A stretch of DNA of 64,000 nt, taken from assembly GCA_002332905.1 (NCBI GenBank), contig DDAM01000052.1, positions 18,694-82,693 on the forward strand, in the 5' to 3' direction. Below the pieces are notes generated by a model. The model saw only the letters and a list, made by a program, of their open reading frames with translations. It was not told the DNA's origin and ran no database searches. Below are positions 1-9,441 of the stretch, in pieces. The stretch is from Firmicutes bacterium UBA2058. GTDB taxonomy: Bacteria > Bacillota > Clostridia > Tissierellales > Sedimentibacteraceae. A program made the translations under genes and the position numbers. The number at the start of each line of letters is the position of its first letter. Position 1 is the first letter of the stretch.

Positions 1-528
1 AAAGCCATAGAAGCTACAATTAGTTGAAAAAATTAAGGTATAGGGGTTAGCCTTCCATATAGAAATATATATAGATATATTAGATCTTTTTATGTTAATG
101 AAGAGAAAATAAAAAAAAGTACTTATGATATCCAAGAAGGTAAGTAGTGCAAGGATTTTTGTTTTCAAAACCAATAACAGTAGAGAAATTGGAAGGATTG
201 CTTTCGTATAGCATATATAGTTAAATAAATTTTATATACCCACTGTATGTAGATAGAATAAAGTGAATTATACTTCACATTATTGAAATATACAAAATAT
301 GGAATACGATATTTGTTGTAAATTTCAACATTTTTTAAATATTTTAAAAAAATTTTTTCATCGTAAAAAAGTGTTATATTTTTAGTAAAATGCTTGATAA
401 CTAATAAATAATAATGTATAATAATATATTATTAAGTAGAAATTTGTCATAGTTACAATTTATACATAAATAAGTATAAATTTAGATATAATTATTTTTT
501 AAAAATATAGTATAGCGTGGAGGTAAAA
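1..528. other. Leader region before flgB, no gene recognised
   Basis: No convincing complete gene is present. The first 27 bases are an open frame ending in TGA (KAIEATIS) and could be the tail of an upstream gene, or part of an RNA element cut by the window edge. A small hairpin, GTGAA (263-267) with TTCAC (274-278), resembles module A of the intercistronic hairpin family described at later junctions. The rest is very A+T rich. A promoter lies at 394-422 and the flgB ribosome site at 517-523. Confidence 0.5.
394..422 (+). promoter_or_regulatory. Sigma-A-type promoter for the flgB operon
   Basis: TTGATA at 394-399, a 17-base spacer, and a perfect TATAAT at 417-422. Transcription would start near 429, about 100 bases before flgB. 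This fits an early flagellar operon read by the housekeeping sigma factor. A second promoter upstream of the window is possible. Confidence 0.65.
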
Positions 529-927
529 ATGGGTTATTTTAACAATTTAACTACTACTTTGCTAAATAAAAATTTAGATGGCTTATGGCTTAGACAACAA
601 ATAATTATGGAAAATATTGCAAATCAGTCAACTCCAAATTATAAGAGCAAGTATGTTGATTTTGAACATGAATTAAAAGGCAAAATTGCTGCAATTAACG
701 ATAACGGAAAAGCAGTAAAGGTTTCTGAGATTAGAGAAGAGTTTGAAAACAGTAATATAGTTTTAGGGGAAAATGATAATAAAACCTTAAGACTTGATGG
801 CAACAATGTTGATATAGAAAAAGAGAATATAGAACTAGCAAGAGCACAATTTAATTATAGCTATTCAATTGCAGAATTAAATTCATATTTTACAAAGATG
901 AGAATAGCAATATCCGGTACAAAATAA
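529..927 (+). CDS. flgB: Flagellar basal-body rod protein FlgB
   Basis: Proximal rod subunit, exported by the flagellar type III apparatus and assembled between the MS ring and the distal rod. The 132-residue product has the usual size and the N-terminal rod motif (MENIANQSTPNYKSK). The C-terminal heptad stretch typical of rod proteins follows (IELARAQFNYSYSIAEL). ATG 529 was chosen because GTGGAGG at 517-523 is the ribosome site; a GTG start at 517 would lie inside it. It is the first gene of the flagellar operon, followed by flgC after 43 bases, as in other Firmicutes. Confidence 0.95.
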   Translation: MGYFNNLTTTLLNKNLDGLWLRQQIIMENIANQSTPNYKSKYVDFEHELKGKIAAINDNGKAVKVSEIREEFENSNIVLGENDNKTLRLDGNNVDIEKENIELARAQFNYSYSIAELNSYFTKMRIAISGTK

Positions 928-970
928 GGTTTTAAAATTATAAGATTATAAAGGAAGGTGAATATATATT

Positions 971-1426
971 ATGAGTTTTTTACAGTCTTTAAATATAAGT
1001 GGTTCTGGTCTTACAGCACAAAGATTGAGAATGGATGTAATTTCTGAAAACTTAGCTAATATAGATACAACTAGAACTCAAGATGGTGGACCATACAGAA
1101 GAAAGATGGTTGTGTTTAGTTCTACTAATCAATCTAATACGTTATTTAATAAAATGTTATATAACAACATAAATGAAATTAGTAACTCAAATAAGACAAG
1201 AGGTGTTGAGGTTTCTGAGATTATTGAAGATGAAGAACCTTTTAAGCTTGCATATAATCCTACACATCCTGATGCAAACGAAGATGGATACGTTGAGATG
1301 CCAAATGTTGATAATCTAAAAGAAACAGTTGATATGATGGAAGCTGTAAGAGCATATCAAGCAAATATAACAGCTTTAAATGCTATAAAACAAATGGCAT
1401 CAAAAGCACTAGAAATAGGAAAGTAG
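971..1426 (+). CDS. flgC: Flagellar basal-body rod protein FlgC
   Basis: Second proximal rod subunit. The 151-residue product starts with the rod-family signature (SGLTAQRLRMDVISENLANI) and ends with the matching C-terminal helix (MMEAVRAYQANITALNAIKQ). These two helices form the coiled coil that packs rod subunits together. AAGGAAGGTG lies upstream of the ATG. Length and gene order (flgB-flgC-fliE) are standard. There are no odd residues or breaks. Confidence 0.95.
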   Translation: MSFLQSLNISGSGLTAQRLRMDVISENLANIDTTRTQDGGPYRRKMVVFSSTNQSNTLFNKMLYNNINEISNSNKTRGVEVSEIIEDEEPFKLAYNPTHPDANEDGYVEMPNVDNLKETVDMMEAVRAYQANITALNAIKQMASKALEIGK

Positions 1427-1435
1427 GTTTAGAGA

Positions 1436-1759
1436 ATGCTTATAACACCAATATATAAGATAAATAATATAAGTGAAATAAATAAAATAGGTCAAATAAA
1501 TAATACAAGTGGTTTTAGTGAAAGCTCAGTGAGTGAACAAGTTCCCTTTAAAGACGTATTCACACAAGCTTTAAATGACTACAAAGATGCAGATAAGCAG
1601 GTAAATAATGATATTTATATGCTTGCTACCGGTCAAAGTGATGATTTACATAATTTAATGATAAACACAAAAAAGGCTGAGATGTCTTTAGAACTTTTTG
1701 TTCAGTTAAGAAATAAAGCTGTAGATGCTTATAAAGAATTGATGAATATGGGAATTTAA
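1436..1759 (+). CDS. fliE: MS ring-rod junction protein FliE
   Basis: Small export substrate that joins the FliF ring to the rod and is needed before rod proteins can be exported. The 107-residue product has a variable Asn/Ile-rich first third, then the conserved FliE core (FKDVFTQALNDYKDADKQ) and the C-terminal stretch MINTKKAEMSLELFVQLRNK. Only 9 bases separate it from flgC, and its ribosome site is weak, which suggests translational coupling. Confidence 0.93.
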   Translation: MLITPIYKINNISEINKIGQINNTSGFSESSVSEQVPFKDVFTQALNDYKDADKQVNNDIYMLATGQSDDLHNLMINTKKAEMSLELFVQLRNKAVDAYKELMNMGI

Positions 1760-1876
1760 AAAAATAAATTTATTTTAATAATATTATTTTAATATTGTTA
1801 ATAATATTGTTTTAATTATTGTTAGTAATTGTTGAAGAAATATTATTATTAAATTTAGAACTTATTGGGAGCACTT
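1760..1876. repeat. A+T-rich TATTGTT repeat tract before fliF
   Basis: The gap between fliE and fliF is almost pure A/T and repeats variants of AATATTGTT and AATAATATT, which can fold on themselves. A similar run (CAATATTG units) lies before flbD at 10526-10575. No ORF fits. It ends in GGGAGC, the fliF ribosome site. Confidence 0.45.
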
Positions 1877-3439
1877 ATGGATGAACAACTTAAAAATGTA
1901 GGTAAAAATGTAATTGAATTTTGGAAAAAGCTTAGTAAAAAAATAAAAATTATTATTATATCAGCAACTGCTGCAATTCTTTTGGGCGCAATAATAATAG
2001 CTCTTGTTCTTAATAAAACTAACTATGTTGTTTTATTTTCTAAACTTGAAGAGACAGAAGTAACAGAAGTTATGGCTAAGCTACAAGAAAAAAATATTGA
2101 GTATAAATACGAAGCTAACGGAGAAATATTAGTTCCTGAAAAGAGTGAAGCTCTTTTAAGAATGCAATTAGCACAGGAAGGATATCCTCGTTCAGGACTA
2201 AACTACAGTGTTTTTTCAGATAATATTGATTTCATGACTACTGACTATGAGAAAAAAACATATATGATTTTTCAACTGCAGGAAAGAATTCAAGCATCGA
2301 TAAAAACTATTAATGGAGTTAATGATGCTATCGTAACTATTACTATACCGGAAAATAATAATTTTGCATGGGATTCTAATAAAGAAGATTCATCTGCGTC
2401 GGTAAAAATCAATTTATTGCCAGGTTATAAGCTTGCAAATTCTCAAGTTCAAGGTATAAAACGTCTTGTGCAAACAAGTGTCACAGGTCTTAATGAAGAA
2501 AATCTCGCTATAATAGATACAGATGGAAATGACCTAATATCTAACTCTGATATGTTTCAAACTGACACATTAAAGATAAAATTAGAAATTGAAAAACAAA
2601 TCCAAAAAGATATAGAAAACAATATTAAGAAAATTCTTGAAAAAGCATTTGGAAAAGATAACTTTGAAGTTTCAGCAAAATGTACTGTAAACTTAGATAA
2701 GAAAATAAGTGAAAATTTACAATATATACCTGATGGGGATTCAGATGCAGGTGTTATACAAAATAAGGATAATAACGTTGAAATTGTTGGTGATGGAGAA
2801 GTTACTGGTGGTGTTGTTGGGACTGAAACAAATTCTGAAGTTCCAATATATCCAGATGTAACAATAGAAGGTAACAATATATACTATAAAGACAATAGTT
2901 CAATTAATTATTTAGTAAGTCAGATTAAAGAACAAGTTCAACACGAACCTGGGAATATTGAAGATTTATCAGTTGCTGTAATTATAAATAAAGACAAAAT
3001 TACGGAAGAAGAAAGCAAAAATATTAAAAATTTAATTGCTAATTCAGCTGGAACTACAACTGATAAGGTTGCTTTATATAATATGAAGTTTAATGAGCCT
3101 GTTGTTGAAGTGTTTAATGATGATGGTTCCTTGAGACAATTAACTGATAAGGAAATAATGATTATTGCAATCGTAGGCGGAGCTATTCTTATAGTATTAA
3201 TAATTATTATAATAATTGTTTCTAAGATAAGAAAAGCGAAACGATTGAAGAGAGAACAAGAATTAATAGATGCAGCAAATGCTAATAAAGATGAATCTTG
3301 GGCAGATATAAAAGATGAAATAGAAGTTAAAGAGACTAAAGAAATTGTGCTTAAGAAACAGATATCTGAATTTGCAAGCACTAATCCTGAAATAGCTGCA
3401 CAACTTATCAGGACATGGTTAAAAGGAGAGGATGATTAA
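1877..3439 (+). CDS. fliF: Flagellar MS-ring protein FliF
   Basis: Forms the membrane MS ring on which the rod, export gate and FliG assemble. The 520-residue product has a first membrane helix at about residues 24-46 (IIISATAAILLGAIIIALVL). A large periplasmic-side region follows, with the YscJ/FliF fold (LQERIQASIKTINGVNDA). A second membrane helix lies near residue 430 (IMIIAIVGGAILIVLIIIII), then a cytoplasmic tail that binds FliG. ATG 1877 follows GGGAG with normal spacing; a TTG at 1865 would lie upstream of that site. fliG begins 3 bases after the stop. Confidence 0.95.
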   Translation: MDEQLKNVGKNVIEFWKKLSKKIKIIIISATAAILLGAIIIALVLNKTNYVVLFSKLEETEVTEVMAKLQEKNIEYKYEANGEILVPEKSEALLRMQLAQEGYPRSGLNYSVFSDNIDFMTTDYEKKTYMIFQLQERIQASIKTINGVNDAIVTITIPENNNFAWDSNKEDSSASVKINLLPGYKLANSQVQGIKRLVQTSVTGLNEENLAIIDTDGNDLISNSDMFQTDTLKIKLEIEKQIQKDIENNIKKILEKAFGKDNFEVSAKCTVNLDKKISENLQYIPDGDSDAGVIQNKDNNVEIVGDGEVTGGVVGTETNSEVPIYPDVTIEGNNIYYKDNSSINYLVSQIKEQVQHEPGNIEDLSVAVIINKDKITEEESKNIKNLIANSAGTTTDKVALYNMKFNEPVVEVFNDDGSLRQLTDKEIMIIAIVGGAILIVLIIIIIIVSKIRKAKRLKREQELIDAANANKDESWADIKDEIEVKETKEIVLKKQISEFASTNPEIAAQLIRTWLKGEDD

Positions 3440-3442
3440 AAT

Positions 3443-4453
3443 ATGGCTACTACTAACGAACTTACAGGAAAACAAAAGGCGGCAGCGATAATTATATCCT
3501 TGGGAGCTGAAAAGGCCTCTAAAATATATAAGTATTTAAAGGAAGATGAAATAGAGCAGCTTACTTTTGAGATAGCTCAGCTTAGACCAATTCCTCCTGA
3601 AGACTTTGAAAAAATTTTAGAAGATTTTTATGCAATTTGTTTAACTCAAAAGGTAATTACAGAAGGCGGAGTGGAGTATGCTAGAGATGTTTTAGAAAAA
3701 GCTTTTGGAGCTCAGATGGCATCAAATTTACTAGAAAGAGTTACAAAATCATTAAAGACTAAAGCATTTGAATTTATTAGAAAAGCTGATTACAAGAATT
3801 TACTTTCAATTATTCAGAATGAGCATCCTCAAACCATTGCACTAGTATTATCTTATGCAAGAGCAGATCAGGCTTCAGCTATTATAGGTGAATTGCCTAA
3901 GGAAAAGAGAATTGCTGTTGTTGAACGAATTGCAAAAATGGATAGAACATCTCCTGAGATAATTAAACAGGTAGAAGCAGCTTTAGAGAAAAAATTCATG
4001 TCTGTTGTTTCTGTTGATTTTACAGAAATAGGTGGAATTAATTATATAGCAGATGTAATGAACAACATGGATAGAGGAAATGAAAAATATATCTTTGATG
4101 AATTAAGTAAGAAAGATATGAAGTTGACAGATGAAATAAGAAAGAGAATGTTTGTATTTGAAGACATTACAACTCTTAGCGGAAGAGATATTCAACGTTT
4201 TGTTAGAGAAATTGATAGTAAGGATTTGGTTCTTGCTTTGAAGGGTGCTAACAGAGATGTTGCTGATATGATATTTAACAATATGTCACAAAGAATGCAG
4301 GATACAATTAAATCTGAATTAGAATATACACATAACGTAAGATTAAGAGACGTTGAAGAAGCACAACAAAGAATAGTTTCTGTTATAAGAAGACTAGAGG
4401 AAGAAGGAGAATTAGTAATAACAAAGGGTGGAAAGGAAGAGATAATTGTCTAA
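3443..4453 (+). CDS. fliG: Flagellar motor switch protein FliG
   Basis: Links FliF to the C ring and is the rotor part that MotA pushes on. The 336-residue product has the N-terminal FliF-binding domain, the middle domain with the EHPQ motif (NEHPQTIALVLSY) that contacts FliM, and the charged C-terminal torque helix (DVADMIFNNMSQRMQDTIKS). Length is normal for the family. The last 8 bases overlap the fliH start, indicating translational coupling. Confidence 0.96.
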   Translation: MATTNELTGKQKAAAIIISLGAEKASKIYKYLKEDEIEQLTFEIAQLRPIPPEDFEKILEDFYAICLTQKVITEGGVEYARDVLEKAFGAQMASNLLERVTKSLKTKAFEFIRKADYKNLLSIIQNEHPQTIALVLSYARADQASAIIGELPKEKRIAVVERIAKMDRTSPEIIKQVEAALEKKFMSVVSVDFTEIGGINYIADVMNNMDRGNEKYIFDELSKKDMKLTDEIRKRMFVFEDITTLSGRDIQRFVREIDSKDLVLALKGANRDVADMIFNNMSQRMQDTIKSELEYTHNVRLRDVEEAQQRIVSVIRRLEEEGELVITKGGKEEIIV

Positions 4454-5216
4454 AATAATTAAATCAAGCTATGTTATTATTCAAAATCCCAAAAATACAA
4501 ATGATAGTGCTAAATTTATAAAGCCTATTGATGAATATATGGATAATACAAAATCTGTTGTGGAAGAGGCATATATTGAAAAGGAAAAAATATTAAATGA
4601 AGCGCTTGAAGAAGCTAAAGCTATTATCAATTCTGCTAATGAATACAAAAACAATATACTTTCAACTGTGACTAAAGAAATGGAAGAGCAAAAGAAAAAG
4701 GGTTTTGATGTAGGACATAATGAAGGTTATGAAAAGGGAAAACAATTAGGCTTTAATGAAGGAAAATCATTAGCAGAAAAAGAAGTTAACAAAAAAAACG
4801 AAGGACTTGTAGCTGAACTATGTAAGCAGATATACACAGTTGAAGAAAGTAAAGATGAGATAATAAAGAATTATGAAAAAGATTTAGTTAAATTATCTAT
4901 CGATATAGCTGAAAAAATAATACATACAACAATAAAAGAGAATGATGACATAATTAAAAATATCATAAATAATGCTATAAAGGATTATAGAAATGTTGAG
5001 TGGATTAAGGTTTATTTATCTAGCAATGATTATATAACAATTTCTACAGATCAAAATATTATGCAAAAGCTTTCGCAAATTTCAGAGAGGGTTATTTTAG
5101 AGGTGCTTACTAATTCAAGTGATGGAGAATTAATAATAGAAACACCAGAAAACCTTATAGATTCAGGAGTAAATACTCAATTAAGTAATTTAAAAGGTAT
5201 GGTTATAGGAACATAA
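4446..5216 (+). CDS. fliH: Flagellar export ATPase regulator FliH
   Basis: Stator-like partner of the FliI ATPase; it brings FliI and export cargo to the C ring and gate. The 256-residue product starts at TTG 4446, overlapping fliG by 8 bases, with GGAAGAG just upstream. The middle shows the FliH hallmark of glycine-spaced helices (GHNEGYEKGKQLGFNEGKS). The C-terminal half (LVKLSIDIAEKIIHTTI) matches the part that binds FliI. The N-terminal half is charged and likely coiled coil. Confidence 0.9.
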   Translation: MSKIIKSSYVIIQNPKNTNDSAKFIKPIDEYMDNTKSVVEEAYIEKEKILNEALEEAKAIINSANEYKNNILSTVTKEMEEQKKKGFDVGHNEGYEKGKQLGFNEGKSLAEKEVNKKNEGLVAELCKQIYTVEESKDEIIKNYEKDLVKLSIDIAEKIIHTTIKENDDIIKNIINNAIKDYRNVEWIKVYLSSNDYITISTDQNIMQKLSQISERVILEVLTNSSDGELIIETPENLIDSGVNTQLSNLKGMVIGT

Positions 5217-5223
5217 TATACAA

Positions 5224-5243
5224 CTTTCGTTATACAACGAAAG
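5224..5243 (+). repeat. Hairpin just before the fliI ribosome site (C-like)
   Basis: CTTTCGTT (5224-5231) pairs perfectly with AACGAAAG (5236-5243) around a 4-base loop. Three bases later comes the ribosome site GGGAGAG. Its position matches module C at other junctions, though its sequence differs. Confidence 0.55.
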
Positions 5244-5259
5244 CAGGGAGAGACTTATT

Positions 5260-6573
5260 GTGAATTTTGAAGATGTAAGTAGGTTAATAAACAAATCAGA
5301 TTTTTATACATACATGGGTAAGGTAAAAAAAATCTCTGGATTAATGATTGAGGCTACAGGTACAAAATATAAAATAGGTGAAATTTGCAAAGTAATAACA
5401 AGTGCAGATAAGCAAATAGATACTGAAGTAGTTGGATTTAATGATGATAGAGTTATATTAATGCCTTATGAAGATATTAAAGGCATTGGACTTGGTAATG
5501 TTGTTGTTTCAACAGGGAGAAAATTACGAGTTCCAGTTGGTGATTTCTTAATAGGCAGAATAATTGATGCTAAAGGTAATCCAATTGATGGCAAAGGTGA
5601 ATTTGAAAATTTTGATGATTATTGCTATGTAGACAATTCTTATATTAACCCTCTATCGAGACCTAGAATTGAAACAAGTCTTAGCTTTGGAGTAAAAGCT
5701 ATAGATGGAGTTCTAACTATTGGTAAAGGTCAGAGGATGGGTATTTTTGCAGGCAGTGGAGTTGGAAAAAGTACACTTCTTGGTATGGTAGCTAAAAATG
5801 TTAAAGCTGATATAAATGTTATTGCTCTTGTTGGTGAAAGAGGAAGAGAAGTTAGAGAATTTATAGAAAAAGATTTAGGAGATGCAGGTCTTAAGAGATC
5901 AATTGTCGTAGTGGCAACCTCAGATCAACCAGCAATGTTAAGGTTAAAATGTGCTTTAGTTGCTACAACAATAGCTGAATATTTTAAAGATCAAGGTAAA
6001 GATGTACTATTAATGATGGACTCTTTAACAAGGTTTGCAATGGCACAAAGAGAAATTGGATTAGCAACAGGTGAACCCCCAGTTTCAAGAGGGTATACTC
6101 CTTCCATATATGCAGAATTACCTAAACTATTAGAAAGAAGTGGTAATTTCGAACATGGCTCAATAACTGGAATATACACAGTTTTGGTAGAAGGAGATGA
6201 TACTAATGAACCTATATCAGATACTGTAAGAGGTATATTAGATGGTCACATTGTACTCACTAGAGAACTGGCAAATAGAAACCATTTTCCGGCTATAGAC
6301 GTTAATGCTAGTATTTCACGTTTAATGAATGATATAGCAGATAAAAATCATAACAAGAATGCTAAAAAACTAAGAGATATATTATCAATATATTATGCAA
6401 ATTATGACCTTATATCAATAGGCGCATATAAAAGAGGCTCTAATCCAGCACTAGATGATGCTATAGATAAAGTTGGTATAGTAAATAAGTTTTTACAACA
6501 GGAAATAAATGAAAGCTTTACCTTTGAAGAAACCTTAATGATGTTAGATGAAATTGTAGGAAGCGATATATAG
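5260..6573 (+). CDS. fliI: Flagellum-specific ATPase FliI
   Basis: Hexameric ATPase of the flagellar type III export apparatus, related to the F1 beta subunit. The 437-residue product has a P-loop (AGSGVGKSTLLG, about residues 165-176), the conserved GERGREVREFIE segment, and a Walker B region (VLLMMDSLTRFA). The start is GTG 5260 after GGGAGAG. It lies between fliH and fliJ, its usual regulators, with only 1 base before fliJ. Length is normal. Confidence 0.97.
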   Translation: MNFEDVSRLINKSDFYTYMGKVKKISGLMIEATGTKYKIGEICKVITSADKQIDTEVVGFNDDRVILMPYEDIKGIGLGNVVVSTGRKLRVPVGDFLIGRIIDAKGNPIDGKGEFENFDDYCYVDNSYINPLSRPRIETSLSFGVKAIDGVLTIGKGQRMGIFAGSGVGKSTLLGMVAKNVKADINVIALVGERGREVREFIEKDLGDAGLKRSIVVVATSDQPAMLRLKCALVATTIAEYFKDQGKDVLLMMDSLTRFAMAQREIGLATGEPPVSRGYTPSIYAELPKLLERSGNFEHGSITGIYTVLVEGDDTNEPISDTVRGILDGHIVLTRELANRNHFPAIDVNASISRLMNDIADKNHNKNAKKLRDILSIYYANYDLISIGAYKRGSNPALDDAIDKVGIVNKFLQQEINESFTFEETLMMLDEIVGSDI

Positions 6574-6574
6574 T

Positions 6575-7036
6575 ATGAAAAAATTTAAATTTTCTTTAGA
6601 AAAAATATTGCAGCTTAAAGAACAAGTATTAAAAAATTTAAAGAATAGTTTAGGTACACTCCAAATGCAATTAAGAGAAAAAGAAATAGAAATAGAGTCA
6701 TTAAAGGTTAAATACAGAGTGTCCAATGAAATTTATAATGATAAATCTTCAAAATCTATAATGCCTTATGAAATTAAGTTTTATAAGGATTATATGAATA
6801 GTATTCTTAATAGCATTAAAAAAGCAGAAGAGGAAAAAGAGTTAATTTTAAAAAAAATAGAGGCTAAGAAACAGGAAATAATTAATTTAAATATTGAAAT
6901 ATCAAGTATTGAAAAGTTAAAAGAAAAAAAACTTAGTAAATATAATTACCAAGTACAAAAAGTAGAAGAAATATTAATAGAAGAATTTATATCAAGTTCA
7001 AGCATTAATACAAATTCCTCATTAAAGCCTAATTAG
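6575..7036 (+). CDS. fliJ: Flagellar export protein FliJ
   Basis: Small coiled-coil protein that acts like the central stalk of the FliI ATPase and links it to FlhA. The 153-residue product starts with the family signature (FKFSLEKILQLKEQ) and is almost wholly helical and rich in Lys, Glu and Leu, with heptads throughout. It lies 1 base after fliI and before fliK. Sequence conservation is weak in this family, so position is part of the evidence. Confidence 0.88.
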   Translation: MKKFKFSLEKILQLKEQVLKNLKNSLGTLQMQLREKEIEIESLKVKYRVSNEIYNDKSSKSIMPYEIKFYKDYMNSILNSIKKAEEEKELILKKIEAKKQEIINLNIEISSIEKLKEKKLSKYNYQVQKVEEILIEEFISSSSINTNSSLKPN

Positions 7037-7085
7037 TATACAAAAATAGATTTAAATATTAATTATATTGAAAGGAGGTGATTAT

Positions 7086-8489
7086 ATGAGTATGAATGTA
7101 GATATGTTAAAAATGCTCTACACAAACATGGTGAGTAAGAATAATACTAATGCACTTAAAAGCAATACTGATGTATCAAATACACAAAATACATTCTTGA
7201 AAACTTTAAATGAAGCATTAATGGGAAATTCTGAAACATCTTCAAATTTAGACTTACTTAATTCTATCATAGGAAATAGTAATGATGAAAATGATAGCAA
7301 AAGTAATGACCTAATAACTTCATTGATGCTGTTAATGCAGCAGGGCATACCATTACAAAACAATTTTGTAGATTATAACAATCTTCTAAGCAGTTTAAAT
7401 AATTATGATGGTACAAATATTGATACACTTAAAAGCGTTATACAAAGCATTCAGTCAGCATCTAATCAATCATATGGCAATTTAGAAAGTTTGTTATTGG
7501 GCTTACAAGGTCAAAAAACACAACAAAATAACAATGCCTCTAATACAGAAACTTTAGATACACAAATAGAAACTGAAAATTTATTTGCTGGCAGAAACTT
7601 TCCAAAAGAAATTATGGATAGCATTAATGCAGTAAGACAAGCTCATGACAATATACGTTCTAAAATAGAGCAAACATTGAATACTTCTAGTAGAGCTGTT
7701 GTACCAAACAATGAAGGGGCTGAAGTGACAGAAAATACTAATAAGAGTTTTCAAGATATAAAAATTTCTGTAATTTCTAATGAACTTTTACATAACAATG
7801 CAAATGCCAATAACATTTTGAATGCGTCTAGCAATGCTACAGAGTTAATTACTGAAGAAAATATTGCAGATTTAAATTTAGCTGTAGCTTCAAAGGCAGA
7901 TAACATAGACAAAGGAATCACAGATAACAAAGAATTAAGCAAAAGTGTTGTAGATGAAAGCCTTTTAAACGTTAATGGAGTTAATATCCAAAATAACAGC
8001 AAGATAATAAAAGTTAATGACGAATCATCCTTAATCAAAGATAGTATTATGACACAAATAAAAGACCAAATAGTGCTAATGAAATCGGATGGGAAACAAA
8101 CTGTAACAATGCAGCTTACTCCTGAGAACCTAGGTAAGTTAGATATAAAAATGGTTTTTGAAAAAGGAAATTTATCAGTTGAAATTTTAGCTTCAAACCC
8201 AAAAACACATAGTATGATTTTATCTAATATTTCTGAATTAAAATCTGTTTTACAAAACAGTATTGCTGATAGAACTTTTATTAATGTAGACAATCAAAAG
8301 CAGATGTATGAGCAAAGTCATAATCAAAACAATCAAGGTTCTTCACATCATCAAGAAAGAAATGAGAGAAATGAAAGAGAATATCAACCGACATATACTG
8401 ATACATCAGATAATAATGATGGAATTGATTTTATGACAGAGCTTACTAGACTAAGGGATTACAGATTTAGTACCATAAGTCAAATTTAA
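7086..8489 (+). CDS. fliK: Flagellar hook-length control protein FliK
   Basis: Molecular ruler that sets hook length and switches export specificity by acting on FlhB. The 467-residue product has a long Asn/Ser/Gln-rich, poorly conserved N-terminal region. The conserved Flg_hook domain follows near residues 325-400, with the core VTMQLTPENLGKLDIKM and then the G-x-L-x-V-E-I segment. The last 60 residues are His/Asn/Glu rich. ATG 7086 was chosen because AAAGGAGGTG at 7071-7080 sits 5 bases upstream; a TTG at 7068 would precede that site. Confidence 0.9.
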   Translation: MSMNVDMLKMLYTNMVSKNNTNALKSNTDVSNTQNTFLKTLNEALMGNSETSSNLDLLNSIIGNSNDENDSKSNDLITSLMLLMQQGIPLQNNFVDYNNLLSSLNNYDGTNIDTLKSVIQSIQSASNQSYGNLESLLLGLQGQKTQQNNNASNTETLDTQIETENLFAGRNFPKEIMDSINAVRQAHDNIRSKIEQTLNTSSRAVVPNNEGAEVTENTNKSFQDIKISVISNELLHNNANANNILNASSNATELITEENIADLNLAVASKADNIDKGITDNKELSKSVVDESLLNVNGVNIQNNSKIIKVNDESSLIKDSIMTQIKDQIVLMKSDGKQTVTMQLTPENLGKLDIKMVFEKGNLSVEILASNPKTHSMILSNISELKSVLQNSIADRTFINVDNQKQMYEQSHNQNNQGSSHHQERNERNEREYQPTYTDTSDNNDGIDFMTELTRLRDYRFSTISQI

Positions 8490-8513
8490 GCTAAAGGAGG
8501 TAAATAATAAAAT

Positions 8514-8990
8514 ATGCAAGTAAATGATTATGTTTCTCCGTTATACACTGGCCGTGAAGCTAATTACGCTAAAAAATCAGGAACTTCAACCCTGGGAATG
8601 GATGATTTTTTAAAATTATTGGCAGCTCAGCTGGCAAATCAAGATATGATGAATCCGAGTTCAGATACTGAATTTATAGCACAGATGGCACAGTTTTCAT
8701 CGCTACAGTCTATGGATTCACTTGCTAAGATGACAATGATGAACCAATCAACTGCTTTGGTAGGTAAAACTGTTGTAGTAGCAACCTATGACAAGAATAA
8801 CAAGCTTGAAACAGCAGAAGGTGTTGTTGAAAAAGTTACTCTTTTTGGATCTGAGCCTGTGATAGTAGTTAATGGAAAGGAGTATCTATACTCAAATGTT
8901 ATGGAAATAAAGGACCCTTCATATGTAAAGCCAGAAGAGCCTAAGAAAGAGTCCGAGAAAGAGTCTGAGAAAGAGCTTGAAACTCCTTAA
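8514..8990 (+). CDS. flgD: Flagellar hook capping protein FlgD
   Basis: Scaffold (cap) needed to polymerise FlgE into the hook; it is exported and later replaced. The 158-residue product has the conserved N-terminal block (MDDFLKLLAAQLANQDMMNP, then AQMAQFSSLQSM). A small beta-rich part follows (TALVGKTVVVATYDKNNKLE), and then a Lys/Glu/Pro repeat tail. It lacks the longer C-terminal domain of enterobacterial FlgD, as in many Firmicutes. Confidence 0.93.
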   Translation: MQVNDYVSPLYTGREANYAKKSGTSTLGMDDFLKLLAAQLANQDMMNPSSDTEFIAQMAQFSSLQSMDSLAKMTMMNQSTALVGKTVVVATYDKNNKLETAEGVVEKVTLFGSEPVIVVNGKEYLYSNVMEIKDPSYVKPEEPKKESEKESEKELETP

Positions 8991-9054
8991 CATTTTCCAG
9001 TAGAATAACAAAAAATTGTGATAAGTAAGAAATAAGAATAAAGGTGGTGGAGTA

Positions 9055-9441
9055 ATGACAGATATTAACTTTATAAGGAATATAAGTAATATCAATAATA
9101 ATCTAGACATTAACTCCATAAAAAAACAGGATTCAAACAAGCAGGGAAGCACGTTTAAGGAACTGTTTAATGAGAAATGTCAAGAAAATACTCTTTCATT
9201 CTCTAAGCATGCAGCAGAGAGGATTGAACAGAGAAATATAGATGTTACTGAATCGGTATCCAGCAGACTAAATGAAGCTTTAGTACAAGCTAAGGACAAG
9301 GGACTTAAAAATGTACTGGTTATGATTGATTCATCAGCATTTATTGTAAATACAATAAGCAACAAAGTTATAACAGCAGTGAATAATACTGAATTAAAAG
9401 AAAATATATTTACAAATATCGATGGAGCTGTAATAAAATAG
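9055..9441 (+). CDS. TIGR02530-type flagellar operon protein
   Basis: The 128-residue product matches the small flagellar operon family found between flgD and flgE in Firmicutes (TIGR02530). It has a variable N-terminal part, the core FSKHAAERIEQRNIDV, and a beta-rich end (NVLVMIDSSAFIVNTISN). The exact role is not known to me; the gene position suggests hook assembly. GGTGG precedes the ATG. The stop codon lies at the base of a large stem-loop that fills the gap to flgE. Confidence 0.85.
   Translation: MTDINFIRNISNINNNLDINSIKKQDSNKQGSTFKELFNEKCQENTLSFSKHAAERIEQRNIDVTESVSSRLNEALVQAKDKGLKNVLVMIDSSAFIVNTISNKVITAVNNTELKENIFTNIDGAVIK

Noticed and set aside
301..312. SigD -10-like TACGATAT upstream of flgB
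   Set aside because: No TAAA lies 15 bases upstream, and a good sigma-A-type promoter is present at 394-422.
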